Assembly (NCBI GenBank): GCA_038373865.1
Contig: JAXGGA010005815.1
Coordinates: forward strand, 1-64,000
DNA from: Uloborus plumipes
Lineage: Eukaryota; Arthropoda; Arachnida; Araneae; Uloboridae
DNA length: 64,000 bases
Direction of reading: 5' to 3'
The notes beneath the pieces are model-generated. The model was not told the DNA's origin. It did no database searches and saw only the letters and a list, made by a program, of their open reading frames with translations. The position numbers were made by a program, and so were the translations under genes. This document shows, piece by piece, positions 30,435-41,430 of the stretch (positions within the stretch are counted from its first letter, which is position 1; each line of letters starts with the position of its first letter).

Positions 30435-30820
30435 ACATCTAATATCTTCAAACGAACAATTCTTGTATATATATATTTCGGATCTCGAAAACGGCTCTAA
30501 CGATTTTGATAAAATTTTGTATTTGGATAAAGTTTTAGTTTTTGAGCTCATCTACAACGGCGTTTTTTCTGTAAAAGCGCGAGCTTTCACAAAACCCCCC
30601 GTTTTTTGTGCCTTCATTAAAAGTTTGACGAGCTTTCTTTCGCCATTTTATTTATGATTACTCTTATTGTTACTGTTTCATAGCAACCACGTTTTATTAT
30701 AACAATGGATTTCATATTTAATCACATCAGCGTAAATTAAATTTTTTATGGTATTTGGCAAACGAGTTTTGGCAACACGTTAGAATTATTATTGTTTTTG
30801 AAATTTAAAAGATCTCGATC
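30435..30820. repeat. Direct repeat, right copy
   Basis: Second copy of the 29585-29965 sequence, with small indels (shorter T run, 'GAGCTCATCTACAACGGCG' for 'GAGTTCAGCTACATCGGCG'). Together they flank the Harbinger-like MITE. Confidence 0.8.
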
Positions 30821-30837
30821 AAAATAAAGTTAGAATT

Positions 30838-31137
30838 GGGTGTGGGCCGCGGTAATCCGATAGGTAAGTCGTCGGAGACCTCGTAACCGGAGGGTCCCAG
30901 GGCCGATCAAAGATCCACCGTCTTCATTAATGGTGGCTGGGGGACGTTAAAAATGTTCGTGGTCATTCAATCCTCCAAGTGAAACGATACCTCTGGGGGA
31001 TGCTGAGCCAAGCGTTTGCTCGGCCTTTGGGCCTGGTTCAAAAATGAACAGAGCGCTCTTCAGCGCCCCATCCCGGTTAAACCAGGAGTTGTGGTATGTA
31101 CGGGGGGCACCTTGAAGTGTGAAGTGAAGTGAAAGTC
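30838..31137 (+). mobile_element. tRNA-derived SINE
   Basis: GC-rich in an AT-rich setting. A box A-like stretch GATAGGTAAGTCGTCGG (near 30859) and a box B-like GAGGGTCCCAGGGCCGA (near 30889) give the pol III promoter spacing. The body has CTCCAAGTGAAACGATACC and GCTCGGCCTTTGGGCC. The tail is a (GTGAA)n repeat. No protein is encoded. Boundaries are approximate and no TSD was identified. Confidence 0.6.
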
Positions 31138-32418
31138 AAAACCAACTGGAACCAAAATTCGTACGGTGAGCATGGATATAAAGTTGTGTTTTTTAAAACA
31201 AATTTCAAGTTTATTTAATCTTCAAGTTTATATAAATAAGTACTTCGCATTTAAGAAAAAAATGCGAGTTTACAAAACTTCTTTTTTTTTTTAACCGAGC
31301 GGTCTCGGTCCCCAGGTATTGTTATTATGCATAAATTTCCTTCCGTTATAAAACCTGCAGATCTCTTACTTCTGACACATTCCGTTAAGAACAATACTCT
31401 GTCAAACCACATTTTTTCAAACTTTCCCAACGTGGAACGTATTTAGATCACTGCGATTTACTCTAATCTATATCATATCTCTAAGCGCGGTATGTATTTT
31501 GGTAAAAATAATAATAATAATTATTATTATTATTTTAATTATATCGGAAGTTTACTTTTCAGTTCCGAAAAATTGGTAAAGTCAATCAATGTTAACCGAA
31601 AGATAATAAAGTGTGTAGTATTATTTTAGTTTTACATTACTGGTAATTTTATGGGAGTAAATAAAACGCTGGTCGCGGAACTTGCGAAATTTTCTGGATC
31701 TGCCACTGAATGGAAAATATCTTCTGAAGAGCCTCAGATTAAGTGCTAAAATCTGTAACAAGTGCTTTATTTCTTAACAAATAGAAAACTCCAAAAGATT
31801 AAATTTAAAGTCATGGAGCGTTTCCTGATCGTCTGTCAAAAAGAAATCGCCACTAATCACGTTAAAAGCTCAGTCTATGGAAAAGCTTAGAATTTGTTTG
31901 ATTTTTCAGAAACATTTTAGAGCTCTGATTAACTTGGAAGTTGTGAACAAATTCTATCTTGTTTACAAAAACCAGTTCTTTCGAATGGTATCAAAATTTT
32001 AAATGTACAAGTAAGTTTTCACCACTAAAACCAAGAAAGAACGTAAATTCGATTTTCAAATAAAATCGCAATTGATTAAAGTACAGATTGGATTGTACGC
32101 GGTGATTCTTTTATTTTGATTTACGCAAATGAGTTTTTATTTTACGCGGATTTCAAACCGATAAAATTTCCCCCCATTTCAAAATCCTAACTGCTCATGT
32201 GATGCAGATAATATGCAGAGCGAGAGATACTTTTGGTCGGACTGCTATTGCCTCGGTTGTCAGGCAAACGCTGAAACGAAACGGATTAAGTGAAGCCATA
32301 GTGTTGAAAATCATCACGAACAATATTTTTATACAAAATATCTGGCATCACTTTATAGATTCCAAATAAATAAGTTTATTTCATAGCTTGTTTTCTTAAA
32401 ATACAATCTGCTCCGAAA
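31138..32418. other. Upstream region of the H15-domain gene
   Basis: Contains an (AAT)n(ATT)n self-complementary microsatellite at 31507-31536. Otherwise AT-rich. The last 200 bp before the ATG at 32419 probably include the 5' UTR and promoter, but I cannot place a start site. Confidence 0.4.
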
Positions 32419-33492
32419 ATGAATTCAAAAGCAGATGCATCAGCCGATTTTAGTTTACAGAAGAACTGCAAACTTTTTGGTCCCTTTCACAGCGAAAAAC
32501 ATTTCAACATTGAAAAAAAGGTTTCGTTTTCAACTTTTGAACTACTTTTTGGGGATAGCTGTACTAAATCCATTAACAAAACAGCTTCCCAAATAAATGA
32601 TGGTACCAGAAATATTTCTACACTTGCACGACGTCAAGAACCAAAAAATAGTATTGCTGTTTTCAGTTCTTCAGAAGAAATGTGTTCTTTAAATGGCGAG
32701 AAAATATGCAACTATGATGACAAGAGTCCACAAAACCAAATTAATTCAGAAATTACAAGTGAATTATCATTCATCAATGAAAGTAAGGAAATGGGTATTT
32801 CTTCGCAGTTTTCCAACGTTAGCAAAAAGGATACGGAAGTTCAGACAATTCCATTTGGAACATACAATGAAGATTTGAAGAGAAGTTTAGACGAAGTAAA
32901 ATATGAAAAGAATAGTTCGGAGCAGGGTTCTATCAAAGACTCACGTTATATTGACACAGTATTAAATAATAACTATAGTGTTGAGGCAAATGTTGGAAAA
33001 AGAAATTTCAACCCCATGAATTCACATGCAGAAATTAATGCAAACCATACAACTAATGGGAATTCCTTAAGATTGGTTGAACAGACCGAAATGCGTGATG
33101 AATTATTCACATCAGGTCAACTTGAAAACGTAAAAGAACTCGAAGAAACATACGATATTTCTGACATGGAAGTGGATATTGATTCCCAGACGCTCGAATG
33201 CAGAACCATCGATTTCAAATGTCAAAATATTCCAAAACAAAAGAACAGAACATTAATCCTGAATAACAAAGTTATAAAACCACAAATTCTAAACGCAGTC
33301 AAAACTTTAAATGGCGGTAAAGGATCAACAATCGCAGACATCATGAGCTATGTGCGAGAATATTTTCCGTTGAAGAATAGAGCCTTTTTATCAATTGAAG
33401 CTCGTTCAGTCTTGAAGTGTTGCATCAAAACTAGCGCTTTGATAAAAGTAAAAGGAAAGTATGTTTTTAATTTTGCAAAAGAAGTTTTATAG
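32419..33492 (+). CDS. Single-exon protein with C-terminal H15 (linker-histone-like) domain
   Basis: A 357-residue frame, intronless as far as seen. Residues 1-270 are Ser/Asn/Glu-rich and probably disordered, with an acidic patch near 245-262 (DISDMEVDIDSQTLE). The last 75 residues resemble the winged-helix globular domain of linker histones: KPQILNAVKTLNGGKGSTIA, then 'DIMSYVREY', 'ARSVLKCCIKTSALIKVKGK' and YVFNF. That matches the H15 pattern of I-x2-AV-x2-L, GS, Y, and the closing basic strand with VKGK. In known proteins the domain binds nucleosomal DNA, so a chromatin role is inferred, not shown. The ATG follows GAAA, and a polyadenylation signal lies 11 nt past the stop. Alternatives: a retrocopy, or a terminal exon of a longer gene. 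No premature stops occur. Confidence 0.7.
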   Translation: MNSKADASADFSLQKNCKLFGPFHSEKHFNIEKKVSFSTFELLFGDSCTKSINKTASQINDGTRNISTLARRQEPKNSIAVFSSSEEMCSLNGEKICNYDDKSPQNQINSEITSELSFINESKEMGISSQFSNVSKKDTEVQTIPFGTYNEDLKRSLDEVKYEKNSSEQGSIKDSRYIDTVLNNNYSVEANVGKRNFNPMNSHAEINANHTTNGNSLRLVEQTEMRDELFTSGQLENVKELEETYDISDMEVDIDSQTLECRTIDFKCQNIPKQKNRTLILNNKVIKPQILNAVKTLNGGKGSTIADIMSYVREYFPLKNRAFLSIEARSVLKCCIKTSALIKVKGKYVFNFAKEVL

Positions 33493-33502
33493 ACCATTTT
33501 TG

Positions 33503-33508
33503 AATAAA
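33503..33508 (+). terminator. Polyadenylation signal of the H15-domain gene
   Basis: AATAAA starting 11 nt after the TAG stop. The site is unusually close, which implies a very short 3' UTR. Confidence 0.6.
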
Positions 33509-33864
33509 AATATTGGAAGTACAGAAAAAAAACTCGATAAAATATACTTAAATTTTCCATTTGTGTGTGTGTGTAAGTGTTTTTTTTTTTCACTCAAAAC
33601 AGTGAAGAGCAGAGTCGTCATTTTAAGGATTTTCAAATAAGTGGCGAACTCGTGTAACAATTTATGTATTTTCGTCCGATCTCTGTTTATTTTGATCTAT
33701 CTTAATGAATAGGAAAATTTCGGATACTACTGTTGAGTACATGTCGACAATGTACATATTGATAGTTTGGATGCATAATTGAATATTGCAATGGATCGCA
33801 ACATGCGTCTCAATAAAATTTAGCGTTAGTTGTGCATATCTAAGCTGCAAAACGATATCGCAAT

Positions 33865-36800
33865 CAGGGCCGCGCCGTGCCAATGTGCAAAGCCGTGCGG
33901 CTCACGGGGGCGCCAGAGCCTAAAAGGCGCCGAGCTCTACCGACCAAAAAAGTTCCGAACAGAAAAAAAAATAAATAAAAAATCCAAACAAAAAAATTTT
34001 CTTGAACTTTTCATTAAAATGAACTCTGGCGATGAAATTGTATCGCTCAATGAGACAAGCAATCCGTCTCGCTGCCTACCCATAAAGGAAAAAATATTGC
34101 CTTGTTGTGTCTAAACAAACTATTCAAAAGCTTAATCTTTTACACTGGAAACGGGGGATGTTAATGCATACATCAGCACTTTTCTTCCGAATGAGGTGCC
34201 GTGTAAGCTATTTCAGCATGTCTATAAGGTTATAAGCAAAAGAGTCCAAACAAATCTTCTGCTCTTCAATAGGTTTCTTCCTTCCGTTGAATCAATACTA
34301 CGTAATATTTTCTCTAGTGCAATGTATTTTAGTATTTTTACAATTGTTCGTGGTGATTTGACTGCTTTATGTTATCGTATATAAAAAAATAAGGTAAGCA
34401 TATTTGCATGTTATTTACTTGTGCGTAGTATTTACATATTATAGACAACAGTTTAGGTAAACTTTTCAGTTTCAATAAGTAACAATTTGACCATAATCAC
34501 ACGATTATCTCCTCTTTGATTCAAACACTATTTTTTAATTAAAAAAAATACCTTTGGACAATGCATTTGTATTTCATAATAAATTTAATGCCTTTTTACT
34601 AATCCGGATTTTATTGGTTTTCCGGGAAATATTTCAGTTTCTGATTTTAAGGAGAATATCCCCCACTTTATACTTCAATTCAGAAATATAATCAGTAACT
34701 TGTTATCATATTTTGACAAACAAAAAAGTGTGATTAATTATTTATCAAATGCAAATTCGAGAGATACTTAGAGCTACTTTAACTTTGATATCTAAAATAT
34801 TTATTTTTCCAAAACACAGTGGTGTATTCAATGAGCTATTGAACTCGAAATAACTTTGAGATATGAAGTAAAAATGTACAGGGTGTTCCAAAATTAAATA
34901 TTTGTCATGCTCCGATTTTTGGCTACACGAAAAACCGGACGTTACGCTAGATAGGAATTTAAGTGAATCTGAAAACTTTTATGAGTAGTATTTGACGGAG
35001 TAGTAGTTAGGTTTTGTAAGCAGTAGTTAAAATTCAGAGTTATTCCTAGATATTTCTAGTTAAATGTTCAACGATATTTTTAATCACTTAAATTGTTAAA
35101 TGTTATTAATATTTTATTTTCAATGTCGAGATTTTCACATTTCAGCTTACAAATGTTTCTGTTTATGAATTTTTGTTCCATCCAAATTGGCCACAATAGA
35201 ATAGTCGCATTCTTTTCAGTGGTGTTAAAGCACTTGACACTAGGTTTCGCTTTGGTCATGTCGAAAACGTCGTTTTGTTTTTACCCCCAATTTGCTGATT
35301 TATTGGCAACAAGAAAGTTGTGTGAGTGTCCTCTCGCACGATCAGATTTTTTAAAACAAGCACTAATAATAATTAGAATAGAATTTAGCCAGCCTCACAC
35401 TTTTTAAATTTTTTAATTATTTATTTACGGTAAAATGATGAAGTCTATTTGGGGCATGGTTATAAAGGAGTGTTACTTGAGATGTAATATTAGTTTGAAA
35501 TGATTGAGAGTTGACTGCAATTCTCGAAAACCAGGCCCGTCATTGAGGGAGGGGGGGGGGGGGCTCTTTGAGAGATCAATATGTTAGCAGTCGGCGTGGT
35601 TTTTGTTGTTCACCGATAAAATTTGCACCCTTTGACCCCGCTCCCGGGACAACTTTAAAACAACGAGCCTGTCTATGCTAATTTTAACGTATTTTTTAAG
35701 CCCCAAAATAAATTAAAATAGCTAGACAAATACATATTTTTTTTAATTTGGAACTTTTTCTATACTAAAAAAATACACAGATGTAGTTTCACACACCCAT
35801 TGCATGTTTTTCTCATAGAAAAAATTAATTAATAAATACCCGTCGAAATAAGACTAAGAAAAAGATCATCAGGCAAAGCGATCTTGGAGATTACGGTATA
35901 AGGTAAAACTATTTGTTGGACCATTTACTCGTTGGTTGCGTTACATGAACGATTTGAATTTGACAATAAGGAAATTTTAGTCATGTACTTTTTTCAAATT
36001 CAACTATTGAAAAACCTACTATTTTAGTTCGAGCTACTAAAATTTAATATTCTTTATATTCTAGCTCTTAAAACGGAATGAATGTTTCGGGATATTTAAA
36101 AAAACCTACTGCTTAAAAATAGAACAAAAATTAGGAATGGGTTATTTTCAAAATTTGCTTACATTTGCTGTCCGGAGGTTAAAAAGACGATTTTGAAGCA
36201 TAACTTATGTTTTAAATTCAATGCGAACAATTATTTTCTGCAAGAAATACCCCAAAAAAAAATTCTATCACTCAAAAAATTATTTAAATTTATTTATTTA
36301 TTTTTATACAAATCTTTAAAAATGAGAATCAAGGCTAAAACACTTGTCCATTTCGAATTTTCGCAAGTTCAACTACTTTTTTTATGTACTTAATTGTATA
36401 AAAAAGTATATACAACAAATAATTTTTATATATTGACTATTAGTACATGATATTCATAATAAATATTGACAATAGTAATTTTTTTTCATTAAGAAATGTA
36501 TGAATATATTTTGTCCGGCAGTTCTTGTCAAGTCCGTTACCCTAAGGTTATCTTAGCTAAAAAAGGTATTTATTGCAGTCAAAAGATGGTAACACGTATT
36601 CAGTTAACTTGACAAAGTAGTGAAGTAACTATTTCGTACCATTTTGTTTTCCTGAGTCGAGAGGTATTGCTGTGGTGTTTCGCACAAGATTTCTTTCAGG
36701 TGCGTATTTTTATTCTTTGTCAAGTCTGTTACCAAAGATTTCAGTATTAATTTTTACTTTTTCTGAACTTTTACCCCGAAATATTGTTTATTATACAACT

Positions 36801-37496
36801 CTAAGAAAATGCATATGGTTGTTCAATTTTCAAATTCGACAACCTAGCCATAATTTGACATTTTGGTTGAAATGTCAAGTCCGTTACTGGTCAAATCCGT
36901 TACCAAATGTCAAATCCGTTACCATACAGTTTTTGATCCTTATTTTAATAATCACAAACATCGTTTTAAGCTTCAGGGACCCCAATAATTTCAAATGAAA
37001 TTGGTTCTAGGCGCTATGATATAGTTTAAAAGTGAGATTTCATATTGATTTTGTATGGTAATGGACGACAATTTGTCTTGCAATTTAAAGTTTTACGACA
37101 GCATTTTAATACTTAATTATGCATCAAAGTGTACAACCAATTACTTTTTCACACACCTAAAATATGTGACAAAACATCTGTTAGTGATTCTAAAAGAAAA
37201 TAGCAAGTTAAAAAAATTACTTAAAAATTCTGAAATGTAAGCATATGGTGAAAATGACCCGAATAATCATTCTTGAAAAGAATGAAAATGTAATGTTATG
37301 TGTGAAGGAGTTTTTCGACATTTGGAAGTACTTTTTTTGGGGGGGTGGGGGGGGGGGTGATTATATGCGAAACTTATTTTTTCTAAATTATATTTGTTTA
37401 TAAAACATCACTGCTGGTGTTAACTATCGAACGTTACTGCAAAGGCGCTCAGAAGACATTTGCACGAGGGCGCCGATCAGGCTTGGCGCGGCCCTG
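33865..37496. mobile_element. 3.6-kb hAT-like element
   Basis: The left terminus is CAGGGCCGCGCCGTGCC; the right one in reverse complement is CAGGGCCGCGCCAAGCC. The exact 8-bp TSD ATCGCAAT flanks it (33857-33864, 37497-37504). Subterminal GGGCGCC words occur in both ends. The interior is AT-rich, with G runs near 35548 and 37345, and carries the GTCAAGTCCGTTACC repeats. No transposase frame longer than about 110 residues is present and none shows a hAT catalytic or BED domain, so it is non-autonomous or badly decayed. Confidence 0.85.
36527..36923 (+). repeat. Five direct copies of GTCAAGTCCGTTACC
   Basis: Near-identical 15-mers start at 36527, 36719 (GTCAAGTCTGTTACC), 36874, 36890 (GTCAAATCCGTTACC) and 36909. 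The last three are packed within 50 bp. They resemble subterminal transposase-binding repeats of a DNA element nested in the hAT-like element. The inverse end was not found. Confidence 0.7.
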
Positions 37497-37765
37497 ATCG
37501 CAATGATGAAATTCTTCTCCAACCTCCGACCATTATAATTCTATCGTATCAATAGTTAATGGATTATGTCGTCTCTGACACGATCACTGATGGGATGTGA
37601 TCAGCTCGAATGACAATTCTATGGTTGCAAAAATGTGCAATGAGGCGAAACTGCAGGGCGAAACTGCAGTCTTAGGATGCTATGATCGAGCTGTGGGTGC
37701 ATTTGCTACAGTTCTGCCTCAGCCCTGGCTTACGGGCGGTAACTCATTGCACATTCAATTGCCTG

Positions 37766-37884
37766 TGTTTAGATTTTTCCAGGATTAAAAATTGGAATAT
37801 TAAAGAAAAGTGCTCTCCACAAGATTTTAAGTTTCGAAATATATTCGTTTCTTTCCTCCAGAGTGTTTTATCAAAATAAGCAGC
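37766..37884 (+). repeat. Direct repeat, left copy
   Basis: TGTTTAGATTTTTCCAGGAT through CTCCACAAGATTTTAAGTTT to AAAATAAGCAGC, repeated at 38443-38561 with about 95% identity by eye. Confidence 0.8.
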
Positions 37885-37903
37885 ATATTTCATGTTCTAC
37901 ATT

Positions 37904-37948
37904 TGGCAAGCGAGAAGTGTCTATTTCTTATCTCACTGTTATGATTGC
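37904..37948 (+). repeat. Short dispersed repeat shared with 41041
   Basis: GGCAAGCGAGAAGTGTCTAT...ATCTCACTGTTA recurs at about 41041-41085. The pair flanks the THAP-pseudogene region, so it may mark the edges of an older duplication or element. Confidence 0.6.
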
Positions 37949-38442
37949 TCCCAATTGGGCCCGGGGCTAAGCAGGGCCCGACTCACTAATAGTACGACAA
38001 GCTTCCAGAATAATTTGGAAGCCCCTGAAGATTCAGTGGCAGAATGCAGTGGCTGATTTACTGGTTTTTCAGGCCGTCAAATGCAGTTTTGGGGCCCCTT
38101 TATCCATAAACACTATGAAAATCATTTATTATGCTTATTTTTGAATCTAATTTGGGGCCCCTATAGTCACGGGGGCCCTCACAGTTTCGACATGGTCAAC
38201 CCCATACCGGCAAAGTTAATAAAGATTCTCGTTTAAGGAAGTTTTTTTTTCAATAAACACAAATCGTTATTTTATTTATTTTTTCAAATTATTTTTCTTA
38301 AAAATTCACGCATTGTTCGCATAGCTTTAATGCGCAAACCTGTCAAAAAGATGAGCCCCCCCCCTTAAAATGGGGCCCTAAGTCCAGGTCTAGTAGACAT
38401 GCGTATTAATCATGCTATGCATCTTAGGGCTTCAGGTGCTTT

Positions 38443-38561
38443 TGTTTAGATTTTCCCAGGATTAAAAATTGGAATATTCAAAAAAACTATTCTCCACAAG
38501 ATTTTAAGTTTCGAAATATATTCGTTTCTTTCCTCCAGAGTGTTTTCTCAAAATAAGCAGC
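38443..38561 (+). repeat. Direct repeat, right copy
   Basis: Second copy of the 37766-37884 segment. It lies immediately upstream of the block that leads into the THAP-domain pseudogene. Confidence 0.8.
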
Positions 38562-38681
38562 TGGAGTCCCTTCACGCAACGTCACAGGTCGCGTTAGGTC
38601 ACGTGTCAACTAGGAAGCCGATGTAAGCAACGGGGATGAAGCGTTGAAAGCATTACTGAAGAACCGTTCTTTTTCTTAAAA

Positions 38682-39036
38682 AAATGTGTTGCTTGTGGAT
38701 GCACTAAGGTTGCTACTGAAGTCAATTGCAAGGAGAAGTTATTTTTCATATTTCCTCAAGTAAATAAAGATCATTTAAAAGTTTTATTCATAAAAATAAA
38801 ATGAGAAAACTTACGGCCAAAAAACATTGTTTTTTGCAGATGACTTCGATGAAGAATGCTTTAAGTGTCAAAATTTCACCAAAAGATTACTAATAAAACA
38901 AGCCGCGATCTGTACAAAATTATTTTTTAAGAAAGAAAAGAAAAGGAGAGCTTTAAAGTGTTTAAATGCTTCATCAAGTCAAAGTGCTGTTTTTTTTTTT
39001 TGGAAAATTAAATTGTTTACCCAAATGTTTTCATAA
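38682..39036 (+). pseudogene. THAP-domain sequence, frameshifted and missing zinc ligands
   Basis: The first part reads KCVACGCTKVATEVNCKEKL then FFIFPQVNKDHLKVLF, with a stop at 38802-38804. Moving one frame at about 38800 continues as NEKTYGQKTLFFADDFDEEC then FKCQNFTKRLLIKQAA. This follows the THAP zinc-finger plan: C-x2-C start, a FP turn, then C-x2-HF-x3-CF and RLL. The motif that should be C-x2-HF reads 'FADDF', so both the third Cys and the His ligand are gone. THAP domains bind DNA and occur in host regulators and P-element-type transposases. No transposase body follows; the rest is a Lys-rich tail ending at 39036. It is a dead copy either of a THAP gene or of a transposon. Confidence 0.65.
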
Positions 39037-40925
39037 ATTTTACATAACACTGAAATATATGAAATCCCCAGCTAATGCAAATCAACCAACGAAGCTCTAC
39101 AGATAAGTTGTAGATTAATACAGTTGTTATTATTATTATTTTTTTAATGTCGATGTAAGTTAACAAAAGTTTCTTTTCTTCTTCTTGCAAAAAAAAAAAA
39201 AAAAAATCAATATAGCATTTTTAATTCGTACAACTTTTCCTAACAGGTACATAAATATACAACGCAGAACAATAGAAGTTTTTCGAAAATTATATGGAAG
39301 AAAAAGTTCACGTAGTTTATTGTCTTTATTTATAACTATTATTATTTGTTATTTTTATATTAATTTAATTCTTTTACATTTCATTAAAAAAGAGCATATT
39401 TCAGCCAAATCTTCATTTTACTACTTCCTTTACTACTTAAAATTTATAGATATAAACATGTAGTATAAATGAATTATTTAGTGTACATGAATATTTCTCT
39501 GGCCAATATTTAAAAGACCTGAGTCTTACTGTTGCTCTGCGGAGAAAATATACTTTAGTTAATATAAGTTGAAAAAAGAATATAAATCTTCTGTTTCAAA
39601 GAAAACTAATTATTTCAATTGTTATTTTGAATATTAATTTTGAAGCATTCATTTTGCTATTAACCACTCTAACAAAATATTTTTTTCTTGTAAAGCAATT
39701 ACATGTTGAGAAACTGGAAATTTATTTAGCAATGTTTTCATCCCATTAATATGCTAACATTTTTCTCAGCAGTAACGTACATAGACTTCGGTGCACCCCC
39801 CTCGCAAGATCTGTACATGTCCCCTCTCACCCCCCCCCCTCTTTTTTTTCGATCAACAAAAAAACAAAAAAAAACCGTGTAGTGCTATTTTTCCGTATTG
39901 CATGCCCCGAAACTTGTGTGCCCCCCCTCCCGTGCCGAAGGGCGCTATGTACTCTACTGTTTCTCTGTATACATATAATAAAGAGTTTTTAAAAGCACAA
40001 ACCTGTTGTATATCGTTGAAAAAAAAATCTTTATCGAAGAATTCAAGAAGCAAATAGCTGAAAAATATACATATATTGCTAAAACGTACAGTTGTAATAA
40101 TTTAATCAGAAATTATTGGTATTAATTAACAAAACTTTTACTGTTTTATCCAGTACTAGTTTATTACTAAGTATAAAATGCATTTGATTAAAAATTTTGT
40201 AGCGTGAAACATCACTTAGATACCACTTAACATTTACACTATTTCATTGAATGGTACTTCTATGAATAAAATCTAAATATCCTTAGTTTCGTAATGGCAG
40301 AGTTAAAATTTCTTAAAAATATATTACATAAATATATGACTGAGTATATATTTAATGATTCTACACTAGACAAAGAAAACAAATTATAAAGCTCATTTGA
40401 TTAGTGAAAAAAAAAGAAAGAAATGAAAAGAAAGAAAGCAAAACAGAAGTTTCACATTACGTCCTATATTTTTTCTCACAAAACCAAGGGTATTTTAATT
40501 GTATTTGCACAATGTATTCACATACAAAATAATGTTTATAGAAATGCATATATTTTAGGAAAAGTCAATTTCAATTTTAGCAGAAAGTCATTTTACTATA
40601 CAAGGAGAAATTTAAAATATGTATTCATTACAAAGAACATTTTTTAAAAATAAATTAAAAACAACTTTTTATGCTGTTTTTAGACTCTTAACTGACACTT
40701 ACATTTTTTTTTTCTAAAATTACCTCTCTCATGCTCATGCTAAAAAAAATTCAGAGAGAAATAAACTAATAACAAATATTACGAAGTAAAAAACATTAAA
40801 AGTCAACTCTAAATAACAGATTAAAACTAAATCAATCTGACCTAAATCATAATTAAAAAGATTAAACTAAACGTAAGTACTATATTATTAATTACAAAAA
40901 TAACGTAAATAGCCAAAGCAAACTA
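39037..40925. other. No gene seen
   Basis: Strongly AT-rich. A hAT-end-like patch, CAGTAACGTACATAGACTTC followed by C-rich sequence, lies at 39771-39840. Short frames near 39185 and 40423 have no recognisable domain. Confidence 0.4.
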
Positions 40926-41089
40926 ATTTTGATCGGCCACCTCCAGTTAAAACTCAATACGAAAGCATGCTAACAGAGTAGCGATCCCAGCCGACACGTG
41001 ACATCCACTGTGCGGCCCTCTAGCGGTGAATTGACTCCATTGGCAAGCGAGAAGTGTCTGTTTCTTTATCTCACTGTTACACTGTAATT

Positions 41090-41430
41090 GCTGTTGGTGT
41101 CATCAAACGGACTCTTCTTTTACGGAACTATAGGGCGAAGCCTCTAGCCATGTCGCGGAGTAGGACAATAAGCGCCTGAGGTCTTAGCTGGTCCTATTGA
41201 TGCTTAGGCTACCAAGGTCATTAGAGCCATCAGAGCTACGCGCTTTATGGCCCTCATTTTTCATTAGACTCTCTCCTCTTGTCAAGAGCTTTCTTGACAC
41301 TGATCAGGGGACACTGGTAACTAGATAACTACACGATGAGAAAGTGGGGGAGCAATGTTTTGAGATTGTTGAAGCAGAATGCTTCCGCTTGTTGCTTCTC
41401 CTTTGTACTAGCAAATAAATAAATAAAAAG
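41090..41430 (+). mobile_element. Retroposon with (AAAT)n tail, candidate SINE
   Basis: A compositionally distinct, more GC-rich block (TATAGGGCGAAGCCTCTAGC ... CCTTTGTACTAGC) ending in AAATAAATAAATAAAAAG at 41413-41430. Such a tail marks reverse-transcribed insertions. I found no clear box A/B pair, so it could equally be the 3' end of a longer retrotransposon. Confidence 0.4.

Noticed and set aside
33830..34114. 94-residue frame at the left end of the hAT-like element
   Set aside because: It spans the TSD and TIR, so it mixes host flank and transposon end and cannot be a real gene.
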